From contig CBDBND010000035.1 in the NCBI GenBank assembly GCA_965207985.1, positions 806,001 through 870,000 of the forward strand: a stretch of 64,000 nt of DNA, written 5' to 3'. Below are positions 46,040 to 57,000 of this stretch, one piece after another. The translations under genes and the position numbers were made by a program. The notes below the pieces were generated by a model that did not search any database, was not told the DNA's origin, and was given only the letters and a program-made list of their open reading frames with translations. The stretch's first letter is position 1; the number at the start of each line of letters is the position of its first letter. The stretch comes from CBDBND01 sp965207985 (GTDB taxonomy: Bacteria; Pseudomonadota; Alphaproteobacteria; Rhodospirillales; Rhodospirillaceae).

Positions 46040-46432
46040 AGCAGACCCTTTGTATCACTTACTCGGCTGCTTGTGATGCGGATTCGGGGACGGACTGATC
46101 GACCAGAAATTTCCCATTAGTGATATCCTGCAGTGAGACTTGGTCGAGCACGACCAATACCTCCTTTGCCATGGCACACCAAAATTCTTGCACGGATGGA
46201 TATTGTTCTGAACGATCAAAGACCCTTGTCCGTGTTGTCCGAGCCGCCTCGTGATCAAATCCATCAACCGCCATGATGATTTGGCCTGCCGTAATCTGAT
46301 CAGCGGCTCGTGCCAATAGGTAACCCCCGCCTGGACCTCGAACACTGATGACCAATCCGCTTTTGCGCAGAGAGGCAAATACCTGTTCGAGATATGACAA
46401 GGAAATGGATTGCTTTTCGGCCAACCGGGCTA

Positions 46433-47278
46433 GGGTCTGTTGACATTTAGTGGATTCCCAATGTCGCGGAAAAGTGATTCAAGCCTCCTTTTGCAAGGAG
46501 TGTTTGATGAAGTCAGAGCGTTTTGTGATCACGGACAATGTTTGGGAGAAAATTTGGCGTCATCTACCGGGCAAGGCGACGGACCGTGGCGTGACGGCGG
46601 CGGACAACCGCCTGTTTTTGGAGGCGGTTTTGTGGCGGGTGCGCGCAGGGTCGCCGTGGCGCGCTCTGCCCCCGGCGTTCGGCAATTGGAACAGCGTCTT
46701 CCAGCGCTTTCGCCGATGGGCGAAGAAGGGTGTCTTCGAGCGGCTGTTCGAGGAGTTGTCGGCGGAACCGGATTTCGAATATGCCCTCATCGACGCCACC
46801 ATCGTCAGCGTTCACCAGAAGGCGAGCGGCGCAAAAGGGGGACTCAAAATCAGGCCATCGGCCGATCACGGGGCGGATTGACCACCAAGATCATCGCCCT
46901 GGTCGACGCACTGGGGTGTCTGGTCCGCTTCGTGCTGCTCCCTGGCCAGCGCCACGACATGATGGGCGTCCAGCCGTTGATCGACGACGTTCACTTCGAT
47001 GCCCTCATCGCCGACAAGGCATTCGATGCCGGCTGGCTGCGAGAGCAACTGGACCAACGTGGCGCAAGCGCCGTCATTCCCTCGCTCGCCAACAGGAAGC
47101 GGCCGGCGGCCTACGACAAGCACATGTACCGCTGGCGACATCTGATCGAAAACTACTTCGCCAAGATCAAGGAATTCCGTGGCATCGCAACACGCTACGA
47201 CAAGACCGACATCAGCTACGCCGCAAACTGCAACCTCGTCGAAACCATCATCGCCATGCGTTAAATGTCAACAGACCC
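46433..47278 (+). mobile_element. IS5-family (IS427-like) insertion sequence, copy 2
   Basis: 846 bp with the same termini as copy 1 (33979-34824) and TA duplications on both sides. It splits the Rrf2-type regulator gene and lies antisense to it. Confidence 0.92.
46507..47264 (+). CDS. IS5/IS427-type transposase, -1 frameshift (copy 2)
   Basis: It is identical in length and protein to the transposase at 34053-34810, about 252 aa after the -1 shift at the A4G5 run. DDE residues are present in both halves. Its intactness suggests recent transposition. Confidence 0.85.
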
Positions 47279-47587
47279 TAAAGCGAGAGGTTTAGACGGC
47301 TGAGTGGACGCGAGTTCCACCATACCGCTGACAGCGAGTTCGGCTTTCGTGCTTGGTTTCACGTCAAATATCCGGCGCTTTGGTCACAGATACTGGTTGT
47401 ACGGGCCGGACAGCCAATCGGATCATTCATTTTATTCCTTATATTCCAATAGTTTAGATTTGGACGCCCCCATACGAAAAAGAACGGTTGGAGCAAACTT
47501 CCTGTTTGCAACATCAGGCGTATTTTTCTAAACAGGCAGCCCATCATCGAAACCCCCGCGCTCTGGGGCTCAGCAAACGGACGTTTC

Positions 47588-48256
47588 ATGCCAGAAGTCA
47601 TCATTAACGGCCCTGAAGGCCGGCTAGAAGGTCGATATCACCATGCTGAGGATCCCAAAGCTCCTCTGGCAATCGTTTTGCATCCCCATCCCCAGCATGG
47701 GGGCACGATGAATAACAAGATCGTTTACAACCTGTATTACATATTTGTGAGACGGGGTTATTCGGTCCTACGATTCAACTTTCGAGGTGTGGGACGGTCC
47801 CAAGGTGAATTCGATAATGGCCTTGGTGAACTTTCTGATGCCGCTGGCGCACTTGACTGGATGCAGTCCATTAAACCTAATGCTGCCGCGTGTTGGGTTG
47901 CTGGCTTCTCCTTTGGCGCATGGATCGGAATGCAGCTCCTCATGCGTCGGCCGGAAATTGAAGGATTCATTTCAATCGCGCCACCAGCCAATATGTATGA
48001 TTTTTCGTTTCTAGCGCCCTGCCCCTCATCGGGCATTATCGTTCAGGGAACAAGTGATGACGTGGTTCCAGAACCTTCGGTCGAAAAGTTGTGCAATAAG
48101 CTGGCCCTACAGAAAAACATTGTCGTTGACTATAAGCTGATCAAAGGCGCGAATCATTTCTTTAAGGATCACATGAATCTATTGGTAAACACAGTGGATG
48201 ATTATCTCGACGCACGAGACGCTTTAAAAGCCAAAGCGATGGAAGAAGCCAGTTAG
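47588..48256 (+). CDS. Alpha/beta hydrolase, cytoplasmic, G-F-S-F-G nucleophile elbow
   Basis: 222 aa, no signal. It has H-P-H-P-Q-H-G-G-T-M-N-N, typical of this conserved bacterial family, R-F-N-F-R-G-V-G-R-S-Q-G, and the elbow G-F-S-F-G near 109-113 with Ser. The catalytic His is in G-A-N-H-F-F near 188 and the acid probably in S-D-D. A classical triad is thus present, unlike the island paralogues. Found next to Rrf2 and cysteine desulfurase genes in many alphaproteobacteria as far as I recall. Substrate unknown. Confidence 0.8.
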   Translation: MPEVIINGPEGRLEGRYHHAEDPKAPLAIVLHPHPQHGGTMNNKIVYNLYYIFVRRGYSVLRFNFRGVGRSQGEFDNGLGELSDAAGALDWMQSIKPNAAACWVAGFSFGAWIGMQLLMRRPEIEGFISIAPPANMYDFSFLAPCPSSGIIVQGTSDDVVPEPSVEKLCNKLALQKNIVVDYKLIKGANHFFKDHMNLLVNTVDDYLDARDALKAKAMEEAS

Positions 48257-49383
48257 CGCTCATTCATTTCATTAGGATTTACCAGCGTTCCACCGCTCAA
48301 AGGTTTGTCGACGCCTGTTGTTCCGGGAAAGGTGATCGGAAGCCCTTGAAGCGAACGTACGGCCAAGAAAGCGAATGCTTGGGCCTCCACAGAGTCGCCA
48401 TTCCATCCCATGTCCTCTACCGCGCCGACGTCACAAGGGCTGCTCTCGCTTAAACGTTTCATCATGAACCGGTTATGACGTCCGCCACCTGATACAAAAA
48501 GAGCATTTGGAACGGAGGGGCATTGCTTGAGACCATACGCTATTGCTCTGACAGTAAATTCAGCGATGGTTGCTGCACCATCCTTTAGATTGAGATTCTC
48601 AAACGGAAGAATGGAAAAGTCAGAGCGGTCCAAACTCTTGGGCCAGGTCTTTTCAAAAAAAGGTTGTTGTAAGAGTACTTTCAAAGTTTTTTCGTCAATC
48701 TGACCTGCGCTGGCAGTTTCCCCTTTTTCGTCATACCTCGCTCCGGTCCGTTCTTCCATCCACATGTCAAGCAAGCTGTTCCCAGGGCCCGTATCGAACG
48801 CGAGGATTTCGTTCTCACTATTTCCGATCCACGTCAGATTTGCGATTCCGCCAATGTTGACAATGGCGATGGGGGTTTTTTGCCCGCTTGCCATTGCAGA
48901 ATGAAAAATCGGCGCCAGAGGAGCCCCCTGCCCGCCCGACAGGACGTCTTGACTGCGAAAATCAAAAACGACAGGTAACTTCAATTTATTGGCCAACAGT
49001 TCAGCATTACCAACCTGTTGGGTAAATTTCTGGTCTGGTCGGTGCAATGTCGTGTGTCCATGAAATCCGACAACGTCTGGTCTCGACCATTTTTGTTCCG
49101 ACGAAACCTGACTCAACAAATCTCGAACCGCATCAATGTGATGTCGCGTCAATTCTTCAATCAGTTCTTGATTCGTCGTAGGCCGGTCCTTTGACCCCGC
49201 TGTTTTGACTTCAGCAGAAAGACGTTTCCGAAATTCGTCGGGGTACGGAAAGGTATGAGACAAACCAATTTCGTTGATCTGCACCCCATCGGTTTCAATA
49301 AGAGCTGCATCTATACCATCGAGAGACGTGCCGCTCATGAGGCCCAGAGCAACAACGGGTTCGGGTAAGCCCTTTCTGTTCAT
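48253..49383 (-). CDS. anmK: Anhydro-N-acetylmuramic acid kinase AnmK
   Basis: 376 aa. It phosphorylates and hydrolyses 1,6-anhydro-MurNAc in cell-wall recycling. G-L-M-S-G-T-S-L-D-G-I-D at 13-24, N-I-G-G-I-A-N-L-T near 170, D-T-G-P-G-N-S-L near 192 and C-terminal S-G-G-G-R-H-N-R are family hallmarks. Four bases overlap the preceding hydrolase end. Divergent from tyrS. Confidence 0.93.
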   Translation of the reverse strand: MNRKGLPEPVVALGLMSGTSLDGIDAALIETDGVQINEIGLSHTFPYPDEFRKRLSAEVKTAGSKDRPTTNQELIEELTRHHIDAVRDLLSQVSSEQKWSRPDVVGFHGHTTLHRPDQKFTQQVGNAELLANKLKLPVVFDFRSQDVLSGGQGAPLAPIFHSAMASGQKTPIAIVNIGGIANLTWIGNSENEILAFDTGPGNSLLDMWMEERTGARYDEKGETASAGQIDEKTLKVLLQQPFFEKTWPKSLDRSDFSILPFENLNLKDGAATIAEFTVRAIAYGLKQCPSVPNALFVSGGGRHNRFMMKRLSESSPCDVGAVEDMGWNGDSVEAQAFAFLAVRSLQGLPITFPGTTGVDKPLSGGTLVNPNEMNER

Positions 49384-49481
49384 CGTTGCCCTTGAACTCC
49401 CTTCACGATATCCTCGCGCGAATTGTTTCGCCGATCGCGAACTTAACCTACACTGTTGATTTTCTTAGCGGAAATGCTTTT

Positions 49482-50741
49482 ATGGCTTCGATGCCGACGC
49501 CAAAGTCTGATCTGATTCAAACACTTCAGTCGAGAGGCTTCCTGTATCAATGCACTGATACGGAAGAACTTGACAAGCGTGCGGCAAAAACCTCTATCAC
49601 AGCATATTGCGGTTACGACGCCACGGCAGACAGTTTGCATATAGGTCACTTGCTCACGCTTATGATGCTGCGCTGGATGCAAGCAACAGGACATCGACCA
49701 ATCGCTCTGTTGGGAGGCGGGACCACCAAAGTGGGAGATCCTTCAGGCAAAGATGAAACCCGGCAGCTGCTTGATGATGCCTCCATTCAATCGAACATTT
49801 CGGTGATCACACATACGTTTCAATCTCTTTTGGAATTCGGTAACGGTAAGACAGACGCCATTCTTGTCAACAATGTAGAATGGTTGGAGTCACTAGAATA
49901 CATTCCGTTTTTGCGCGATATCGGTCGGCACTTTACGATCAATCGCATGCTGACAATGGACAGCGTCAAACTCAGATTGGACCGCGAGCAACCACTCACC
50001 TTTCTCGAATTCAATTACATGGTGCTTCAATCCTACGATTTTGTGGAACTATACAAGAGATATGACTGTACGTTGCAGATCGGCGGATCTGATCAATGGG
50101 GTAACATCGTCACAGGCGTAGATCTCGGGCGTCGCATGACCAACGCTGAATTGTTCGGCCTTACCTGTCCTCTAATAACCACGTCTTCCGGTGCGAAAAT
50201 GGGCAAGACAGCTGACGGCGCAGTGTGGTTGAGCGCCGATAAAATGTCCGCTTACGATTATTTTCAGTATTGGCGAAACACGGAAGATGCTGACGTTGAC
50301 CGTTTCCTCAAATTGTTTACGGATCTTCCATTGGACGAAATCGATAGACTATCAGCCTTAAAAGGTAGCGAGATAAATGAAGCTAAGAAGTCGCTGGCCT
50401 ACGAAGCGACCCGCCTCCTTCATGGCGAGACGGCGGCACAGGCAGCCCTGGAAACTGCCGAAAAGACTTTTGAAGGGGGTGGCTTGGGTGAGGACCTGCC
50501 GCGCCTCGAACTAACTTTAGCAGACGTCAGCGAAGGTGTTTCGATCGTCGATCTCCTGACCCGATTAGGCTTATGCAAAAGTAATGGTGAAGCGAGACGC
50601 CTTATTCGAGGAGGTGGCGCTAAGATAAATGATCAACCTATTGATGATGACTCTTACGTCCTTACAGAAAAAGACGTCGCCTCGGGTCAAGCAAAGGTTT
50701 CGGCTGGAAAGAAACGACACGCGGTTGTGGTTGTGTCTTAA
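49482..50741 (+). CDS. tyrS: Tyrosyl-tRNA synthetase
   Basis: 419 aa from ATG 49482; an in-frame upstream start at 49386 gives a non-homologous leader. Class I aminoacyl-tRNA synthetase with H-I-G-H at 53-56, G-G-S-D-Q-W-G-N for tyrosine binding, the KMSKS-like A-K-M-G-K-T, and a C-terminal S4 RNA-binding domain (L-C-K-S-N-G-E-A-R-R-L-I). Divergent from anmK, a common alphaproteobacterial pair. Confidence 0.95.
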   Translation: MASMPTPKSDLIQTLQSRGFLYQCTDTEELDKRAAKTSITAYCGYDATADSLHIGHLLTLMMLRWMQATGHRPIALLGGGTTKVGDPSGKDETRQLLDDASIQSNISVITHTFQSLLEFGNGKTDAILVNNVEWLESLEYIPFLRDIGRHFTINRMLTMDSVKLRLDREQPLTFLEFNYMVLQSYDFVELYKRYDCTLQIGGSDQWGNIVTGVDLGRRMTNAELFGLTCPLITTSSGAKMGKTADGAVWLSADKMSAYDYFQYWRNTEDADVDRFLKLFTDLPLDEIDRLSALKGSEINEAKKSLAYEATRLLHGETAAQAALETAEKTFEGGGLGEDLPRLELTLADVSEGVSIVDLLTRLGLCKSNGEARRLIRGGGAKINDQPIDDDSYVLTEKDVASGQAKVSAGKKRHAVVVVS

Positions 50742-50761
50742 TCCGCGATAATCCTGACTGA

Positions 50762-53700
50762 TTATTTGATTTCTGTTTGCTCCGTTTCTGCGACAGGTGG
50801 TGAAGAGGCGGAAGCCCGAGGTGGCTCAAACACCTTAAAAATTTGCCTTAAAAATCCAGGCGTCAGGGTCGCAAGCGGATTGACCGTAATCTCGCCGTCT
50901 TCGGGACTTCCCCGCATAGTATATGTGGCTGCAAATACACCTCCACTTTGCTCACCGCCGGTAAGGATGGGCCCGAGCATGGGTATGGATGCGAAAGCGG
51001 CGTTGACAGCATAGGCGGGGATCAATGTCCCCTCACCCTCCAAAGTGTTTCGATTTAAGTCATATTCACCCTGAGCGGTCAGGCCTAGGGAACTTCCGTA
51101 CATAGCCCCATCACGTATAGCGAAGACGTTTTGAGAATAAGAGAACGGCAGATTCAACTCCGAAAATGAAATTCCGGTACCTTGCAGTTCGTCAACAATT
51201 CCGGTTAAAGACGCAACGGATAGCAGTCGGGCCAAAAGAGGTGCGTCAACAATTCTAAAAGATTCAATATTGAAGGTTCCATTGACGGCTCCCGTACTTA
51301 AGAGTGAGCCATTTACAGACAAACTTCCGTCGACAAAATCATTGCCAAAGCCGAGCGCATTTAAGACCGCCCCACCGTTTTCACTTTCCGCTGAAAATAA
51401 CCGATCATCTCCGTCGGGATTCAAAGAAACAGTAAAGGTGTCTTCATTTCCAACAAAACCAGAAAATTCGATGCTAGACAAACCGGATACTTCTTGTTCG
51501 ACGACAGCGGTAACGTTCTCAACGTATCCTTGAGAAGAAAGGAATAACTGGTCAATACTGCCTTCGAATCTAAATGGAATACGTTCGTCGATGATTTCAT
51601 TTTCCTGAAAGCTACGTGTCTGGTCGCTTTGGCGAAGCGCAGTCCAGAATGTTGAGCCGTCCAATACTTGGCTCTCAACATTGATTGCGAGTATGCCGTC
51701 GGAGTCACGCATTGCTGAGACTGTCAGCTGGCTTTTCCCGATCGTGCTGTTGTCGAGCGTAAGTGAGTCAAGTTGAACCGCATCTGAAAATCGGGCTTGT
51801 CCACTAACGCTCAGATCAGCCGGTTCAGACAGAAGCGAAAAGTTGTCGATCGATAAAAGCCGATCGTTTTCTAATGCGAGATCAGCGGCGAAAATCGCTT
51901 CAACACCACCACTTTTTTCCCAGTTAAGTTGGGGAACGGCGAGCACAGTTTCGGCTAGATCTGCCTCTAACGCCAGATCTGAAACGCCGTCAAGTCCTAC
52001 CGTATATATGGCTTCAGCACGAATCGGCCCGTCCACGTAAGGGGGCTTAAACAATGCCAGATTAAGGCCAATGAGGTCGCGTTGATCGTTCTCGATAACA
52101 GCCTCCAGTGCATATCTGCGGCGAAAGGGAGTGTCATCATTGAAATTTTCACGCCATGTCAGTCCTGTTCGGATACCTCCGAGGGCTGCTGTTCCGGCGA
52201 TATTCATCCCATCGTTATCTAGGGACAAACTGAACTGGCCGGTTTCCAACGCCAGTCCAAAGGCTGCATTTTCAATGGTCGTTGATGTCAGAGTGGCTTG
52301 CGCGGAAATATCAATTTCATTTAACGAAAGGTCCTGAATGAGGGGAAAATCAAACCCTAACAGAACCTGAGCCTCGCCAGACACGGATGCAGGTTGTATA
52401 CCAAGCGCCGAGCTATATCTAAGTGGCTCCTCATCGATTAACGCGACGGCATCATGAAGTTGTCCGTCTATGCGAAGATCAATATCAGCCAAGTGAGATG
52501 TTGTATCTAAACCATGCAACCGAACCCGCCCGGATTCAATATCAAGCTGTTCCTCGAACACGGGTAGATTTACGTTTCCACCGTCAATGTCTATGACCAC
52601 TTCGCTCAGCCCGAGCCGCATCGTACCCGATGTGTTCATCACCGGCGGCATCTGATTGATGTAGGTAACATCTATACCTGCTAATAAAGCGCTACCTTCA
52701 AATGAAGAGACATCTAATGTGTCAAGAGATGTGCCAGCCAATTCAATGTCAAACCGGACATCAGAAACAGTTCCGTTGTGCAGGTTTCGCGAGATCCAGG
52801 CTCGTGTGTTTGGTTTGATATCTTGGGGCCAATACTGGGTAAGCTCATTAAGCGTCAGCTCGTCAATGTTAATGACTACATTGAGCTCCGGATTGGCGAT
52901 TAAGTTTTCTGTTTCAATTTGGACAGATATTTGAGCACCGCTATCGTCGGGACCGGCAAGCCTCAAATTCATTTTCGGGACTGTAAGCCTATCGAGGCCA
53001 TTCGAGAGTTGTGCTTCAAAATCTAAGCTTGCAATCGGATAGGACCGGCTAATAGGTCCAGGCAAGGAAAGAACACCCTCACCCTGTCTTACCTTGATGT
53101 CTGCAGAGTCTATCTGTCCAACTGTGTCTGAAAGGTCGAGCGTGAGGCCAAGGGAGCCATCAACCTCCATATCAAAACCAGACAGGTACGGTACGTCAGG
53201 AAGGAAGATGGCAAAAAGCGCCGGTTTAACATCGACGAACTGAAGAGATAAGGATAGGTCTTCTGCGGCGGCCGTATAATCGCCGAGTACACGAAGCTCG
53301 GAACGCACCTCTTCCTGTGTATAGGGCAAAACAGAAAAAATCCGAAGGCCCGTATCGGTCCGTTCGAGTTCAATATTTCCGGAAGGAACGAGCCAATCTG
53401 CTCCTGTTATTTCATCAACAAAAATTACTTGAGCATCACGGATTGTGGCGCGTTCAAGATATCCTGGGAGGTTCATTGAGCCGCCTGGATCAGCGAGCGC
53501 TTTAATGGCATTTCTGATAAATAGATTTGACGATGTTAGCGATTCCGTTTCTGGGTCCCCAGCATTGGATGAATCCGCAACAACCGGCGCGTCTTCAGCG
53601 TTCAAATCAACGAGAAATCGGTACGCCCCCTTCATCTGACGGGTAAGGCGAATGATTGGACTTGTTAGTATGATCTCTTCTGGCGCGGGGGCGCCTTCGA

Positions 53701-54016
53701 GTATGGATAAAAGACTGAGACGAACAGTTAGGTCAGGAAATTCAGCTACTATGTGACCATCTTGATTAAGAGCTACGACATTCGTGAGACGCAGGACTGG
53801 CCTTTCTTGAAAACCGCCCCATGCAACGACCGCACCCGCCACGTCGAACTGAATGTTATCGTTGATTCTTAGGGACTCAGTTACATAAGGGGCCAAGAAA
53901 TCTACAGAGATGGGACCGTCGGACAGCCGCCAAGCCAGTCCCGCAAGACCGAGGATCAGCAGTGTAAAAAAGGCTCCGATTACCCTGAACAGGCTATGAA
54001 CGGCTCCGTGAACCAA
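50762..54016 (-). CDS. Large AsmA/DUF3971 (YhdP-like) envelope protein
   Basis: 1084 aa with one N-terminal membrane anchor (G-A-F-F-T-L-L-I-L-G-L-A-G-L-A-W) and a long periplasmic part rich in beta strands. DUF3971 region in the first half, AsmA-like C-terminal region (R-N-T-L-E-G-E-G-T-L-I-P-A-Y, G-P-I-L-T-G-G). Such bridge-like proteins are thought to carry phospholipids between inner and outer membrane. Convergent with tyrS and divergent from glnE, as often seen in this class. Confidence 0.85.
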   Translation of the reverse strand: MVHGAVHSLFRVIGAFFTLLILGLAGLAWRLSDGPISVDFLAPYVTESLRINDNIQFDVAGAVVAWGGFQERPVLRLTNVVALNQDGHIVAEFPDLTVRLSLLSILEGAPAPEEIILTSPIIRLTRQMKGAYRFLVDLNAEDAPVVADSSNAGDPETESLTSSNLFIRNAIKALADPGGSMNLPGYLERATIRDAQVIFVDEITGADWLVPSGNIELERTDTGLRIFSVLPYTQEEVRSELRVLGDYTAAAEDLSLSLQFVDVKPALFAIFLPDVPYLSGFDMEVDGSLGLTLDLSDTVGQIDSADIKVRQGEGVLSLPGPISRSYPIASLDFEAQLSNGLDRLTVPKMNLRLAGPDDSGAQISVQIETENLIANPELNVVINIDELTLNELTQYWPQDIKPNTRAWISRNLHNGTVSDVRFDIELAGTSLDTLDVSSFEGSALLAGIDVTYINQMPPVMNTSGTMRLGLSEVVIDIDGGNVNLPVFEEQLDIESGRVRLHGLDTTSHLADIDLRIDGQLHDAVALIDEEPLRYSSALGIQPASVSGEAQVLLGFDFPLIQDLSLNEIDISAQATLTSTTIENAAFGLALETGQFSLSLDNDGMNIAGTAALGGIRTGLTWRENFNDDTPFRRRYALEAVIENDQRDLIGLNLALFKPPYVDGPIRAEAIYTVGLDGVSDLALEADLAETVLAVPQLNWEKSGGVEAIFAADLALENDRLLSIDNFSLLSEPADLSVSGQARFSDAVQLDSLTLDNSTIGKSQLTVSAMRDSDGILAINVESQVLDGSTFWTALRQSDQTRSFQENEIIDERIPFRFEGSIDQLFLSSQGYVENVTAVVEQEVSGLSSIEFSGFVGNEDTFTVSLNPDGDDRLFSAESENGGAVLNALGFGNDFVDGSLSVNGSLLSTGAVNGTFNIESFRIVDAPLLARLLSVASLTGIVDELQGTGISFSELNLPFSYSQNVFAIRDGAMYGSSLGLTAQGEYDLNRNTLEGEGTLIPAYAVNAAFASIPMLGPILTGGEQSGGVFAATYTMRGSPEDGEITVNPLATLTPGFLRQIFKVFEPPRASASSPPVAETEQTEIK

Positions 54017-54092
54017 TCTTCAATCCTTCTGGTCAAGTTCTCAAAATACGTTGGCTGACGCTGCACTTCACTTGATAATATCTAAATAGAAA

Positions 54093-57000
54093 ATGCAGGG
54101 AGGTAAGAGCTCGTTTGAGCTCACAAAAATTCATTCTGCTATGCATGGAGCCGAATCGCATTTGGATAGTCAAAACTCAAATTGGCACGTACTTCCAAAA
54201 CCACACGATGATAGTCAACGGGCCCGATACTGGGAACTTTGGAGCCAAAAGGGAGCGCCGCACCTCGAAATCGCGACAGATGATACCACGAACCGCATCG
54301 GCACGTTTGCCGTTTCTGAGGTCCTCGACTGCCTCTTTGGCAATAGTCCGTATCTGTCTAAAGCCGCCATCAGACACCCAAAATGCGTCGAAAAATTGGC
54401 TCAAATGGACCCCGACCTGGCCTGGCAGGGAGTAACCGACAAACTTTTATCAGAGGTTGAAGCGGTTAGGACCGATGTTCCAACCTTGATGAAATGCCTT
54501 CGGACCCATAAGGAGCAGGCTGCACTTCTGATTGCGATTTGCGATATCGCGAACCTGTGGGACCTGGAAAAAGTTACAACGCATTTGTCGGCGTTTGCTG
54601 ATTTGTGTGTTCAGCTGACGCTTTCTTCTTTGCTTTCAATCGAAGCCAGATCCGGCGTTCTTTCATCCAATGACGAGCAAAATCCGATGAAGGAATGCGG
54701 CCTTTTCGTTCTCGCCCTTGGCAAATTGGGTGCGAAAGAATTGAACTATTCTTCCGATATAGATTTGATGGTTTTGTATGACCCTGAATCCATCTCTTAT
54801 ACCGGCAAGAAGGCACCACAAGAATTCGCAATCAAATTGACCAAGAATTTAGTCAAAATCTTGGATGATCGAACGCCAGATGGATACGTCTTCAGAACGG
54901 ACCTACGGCTAAGACCAGATCCTGCGTCAACTGCTGTTGCCGTTACGACGGACTCAGCTGAACTATATTACGAGAGCTGGGGTCAAAATTGGGAAAGATC
55001 GACCTTAATCAAAGCGCGATGCATTGCCGGTGACACGCACCTCGCTGATCAGTTCCTCAATAATTTGGTGCCGTATATCTGGCGCAAGTCGCTCGACTTT
55101 TACGCCATTCAGGATATCCATTCCATCAAGCGGCAAATTTACACGGCAAAAGGCGGAGAGAAGATCGATGTCTTGGGTCACAACATAAAGACGGGCCGCG
55201 GCGGCATACGTGAAATAGAATTTTACGTTCAAATACAACAACTTATTTGGGGCGGACGAATCCCTGAACTCAGGACGCCTCAAACCTTGGCCGGCCTGGT
55301 TCAACTCTCGAAAGAGGATCTGATTGAAGAGTCCGCGAAAACGGAATTGAGCGAGTCTTATGATTTTCTGCGCAGACTTGAGCATCGTCTACAAATGATC
55401 AACGACGAACAAACACAAACGATTCCCGATACCAAAGAAAAGTCACAGTTGATCGCGACCTTTCTCGGTTTTGACTCCGTGGAAAGCTTTAGCGAAGCGG
55501 TGAAATATCACTTAAGGCAGGTGGAGCGGCATTACGCCGGTTTATTTGAAGACGCGCCCGACCTTACCATTGATGGTAACTTAGTGTTTACCGGTGCGGA
55601 CCATGACCCGGACACGCTGGATACGTTAGAGAATTTGGGTTTCTCAAACCCAGAAGCGGTTTCACAGATCATCAGAACTTGGCATCACGGGCGTTACCGC
55701 GCGACGAGAAGTACACGGTCTCGTCAAATCCTTACTGAACTCGTTCCCACCCTGCTCTCCTCGTTTGCCAAAACGACGCAACCGGATCGAGCGTTTCTCA
55801 AGTTTGATCAGTCGCTTCAGAAACTTCCGGCCGGTGTCCAGCTTTTTTCAATCTTTTATTCAAGACCGGAGGTTCTTGATCTGGTTGCCGAGATCATGGG
55901 TGATGCGCCGATTTTGGCAGATTACCTGACGGCTTCCATCCAACGCCTCGACTATGTTCTCGAACCCGATTTTTTTGACCCCATCCCGGATTGGTCTGAT
56001 CTCAAAGAAGATCTTCAAAAACAAACCAGCTACTGCCAGGATTTCGAGACAGTCTTGGATACCTGTGTCAGATGGACCAACGATTTCCGGTTCCGAATTG
56101 GCGTACAAATCCTGAGAGACATCATTGCTCCAATTCAGGGGTCCACGGCATTGACCAATGTGACAGAAGTGGTCATCAACGTTCTGGCCCCCTATGTGGC
56201 CAAAGAGTTCGAAACTCAGTTCGGTACGATTGAGGGTGGATCCATCGCCATTTTGGCGTACGGAAAACTCGGCGCCTACGAACTCATGCCCTCCTCTGAT
56301 CTGGATTTGGTGATTATCTACAAATCAAGTGAATCCGCGGACTCACAAGGGGGTAAACGCTCCTTACCGGCAAGCGCTTATTATATTCGTCTTGCTCAAA
56401 GGCTGGTTTCAGTCTTGACGGTGATGACGGCGGAGGGGCGGCTTTTCGACGTCGATCTCAGACTAAGGCCGTCGGGTGATCAAGGTCCTTTTGCTAGCAA
56501 TATTGAAGCATTTGAAAAATATCACGCGACGGAGTCCTGGATTTGGGAGCACCTCGCGCTCACAAAGGCGCGGGTTATTTTTGCGACCAACGCGTTAGAT
56601 ACCGATGTGCAATCTAAAGTTAACGACGTACTGATAAGAAGTCATGATAAAGCCGCTGTACGATCCGCAGTCACCGATATGCGTGAACGCATTGAGAAAG
56701 AATTTGGGAAACAGTCTGAAACAGACATAAAAAGGATGACGGGCGGCTTAATGGATGCAGAGTTTTTGATTCAATTTTACGCGTTAACAGTAAGTGGAGA
56801 GAAGCATAAGAAACTCCCAACAAAATCTTTGGAGATTGTTGAGCAACTTATGAATAATGGTGATCTTGAACAATCGAACGGTCATGATCTTCAAGACGCA
56901 ATCAAACTTTGGCACAGTACCCGTTGGTTGCTACGTCTTACGTTGGGTCAGGATTTTCTCCCGGATGAAATACCGGCAGGATTGGAAAAGAGACTCAATA

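Larger units (their letters stand above)
46059..47362 (-). pseudogene. Rrf2/IscR-like regulator gene disrupted by an IS5/IS427 element
   Basis: GTG 47362 begins M-K-P-S-T-K-A-E-L-A-V-S-G-M-V-E-L-A, a typical Rrf2 N-terminus, and runs 28 codons to the insertion at 46433-47278. The frame resumes A-R-L-A-E-K-Q-S-I-S-L-S-Y-L-E-Q-V-F, then S-V-R-G-P-G-G-G-Y-L-L-A-R. Removing the element and one TA restores 151 aa. The three cluster-binding cysteines of IscR are not present (only one Cys, in F-W-C-A-M-A-K), so it may not have carried a cluster. Loss may derepress the downstream cysteine desulfurase operon, or the IS may alter its transcription. Confidence 0.9.

Noticed and set aside
47304..47531. 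75 aa plus-strand frame after the IS copy 2
   Set aside because: It overlaps the true N-terminal codons of the Rrf2 gene on the minus strand and has no recognisable features.
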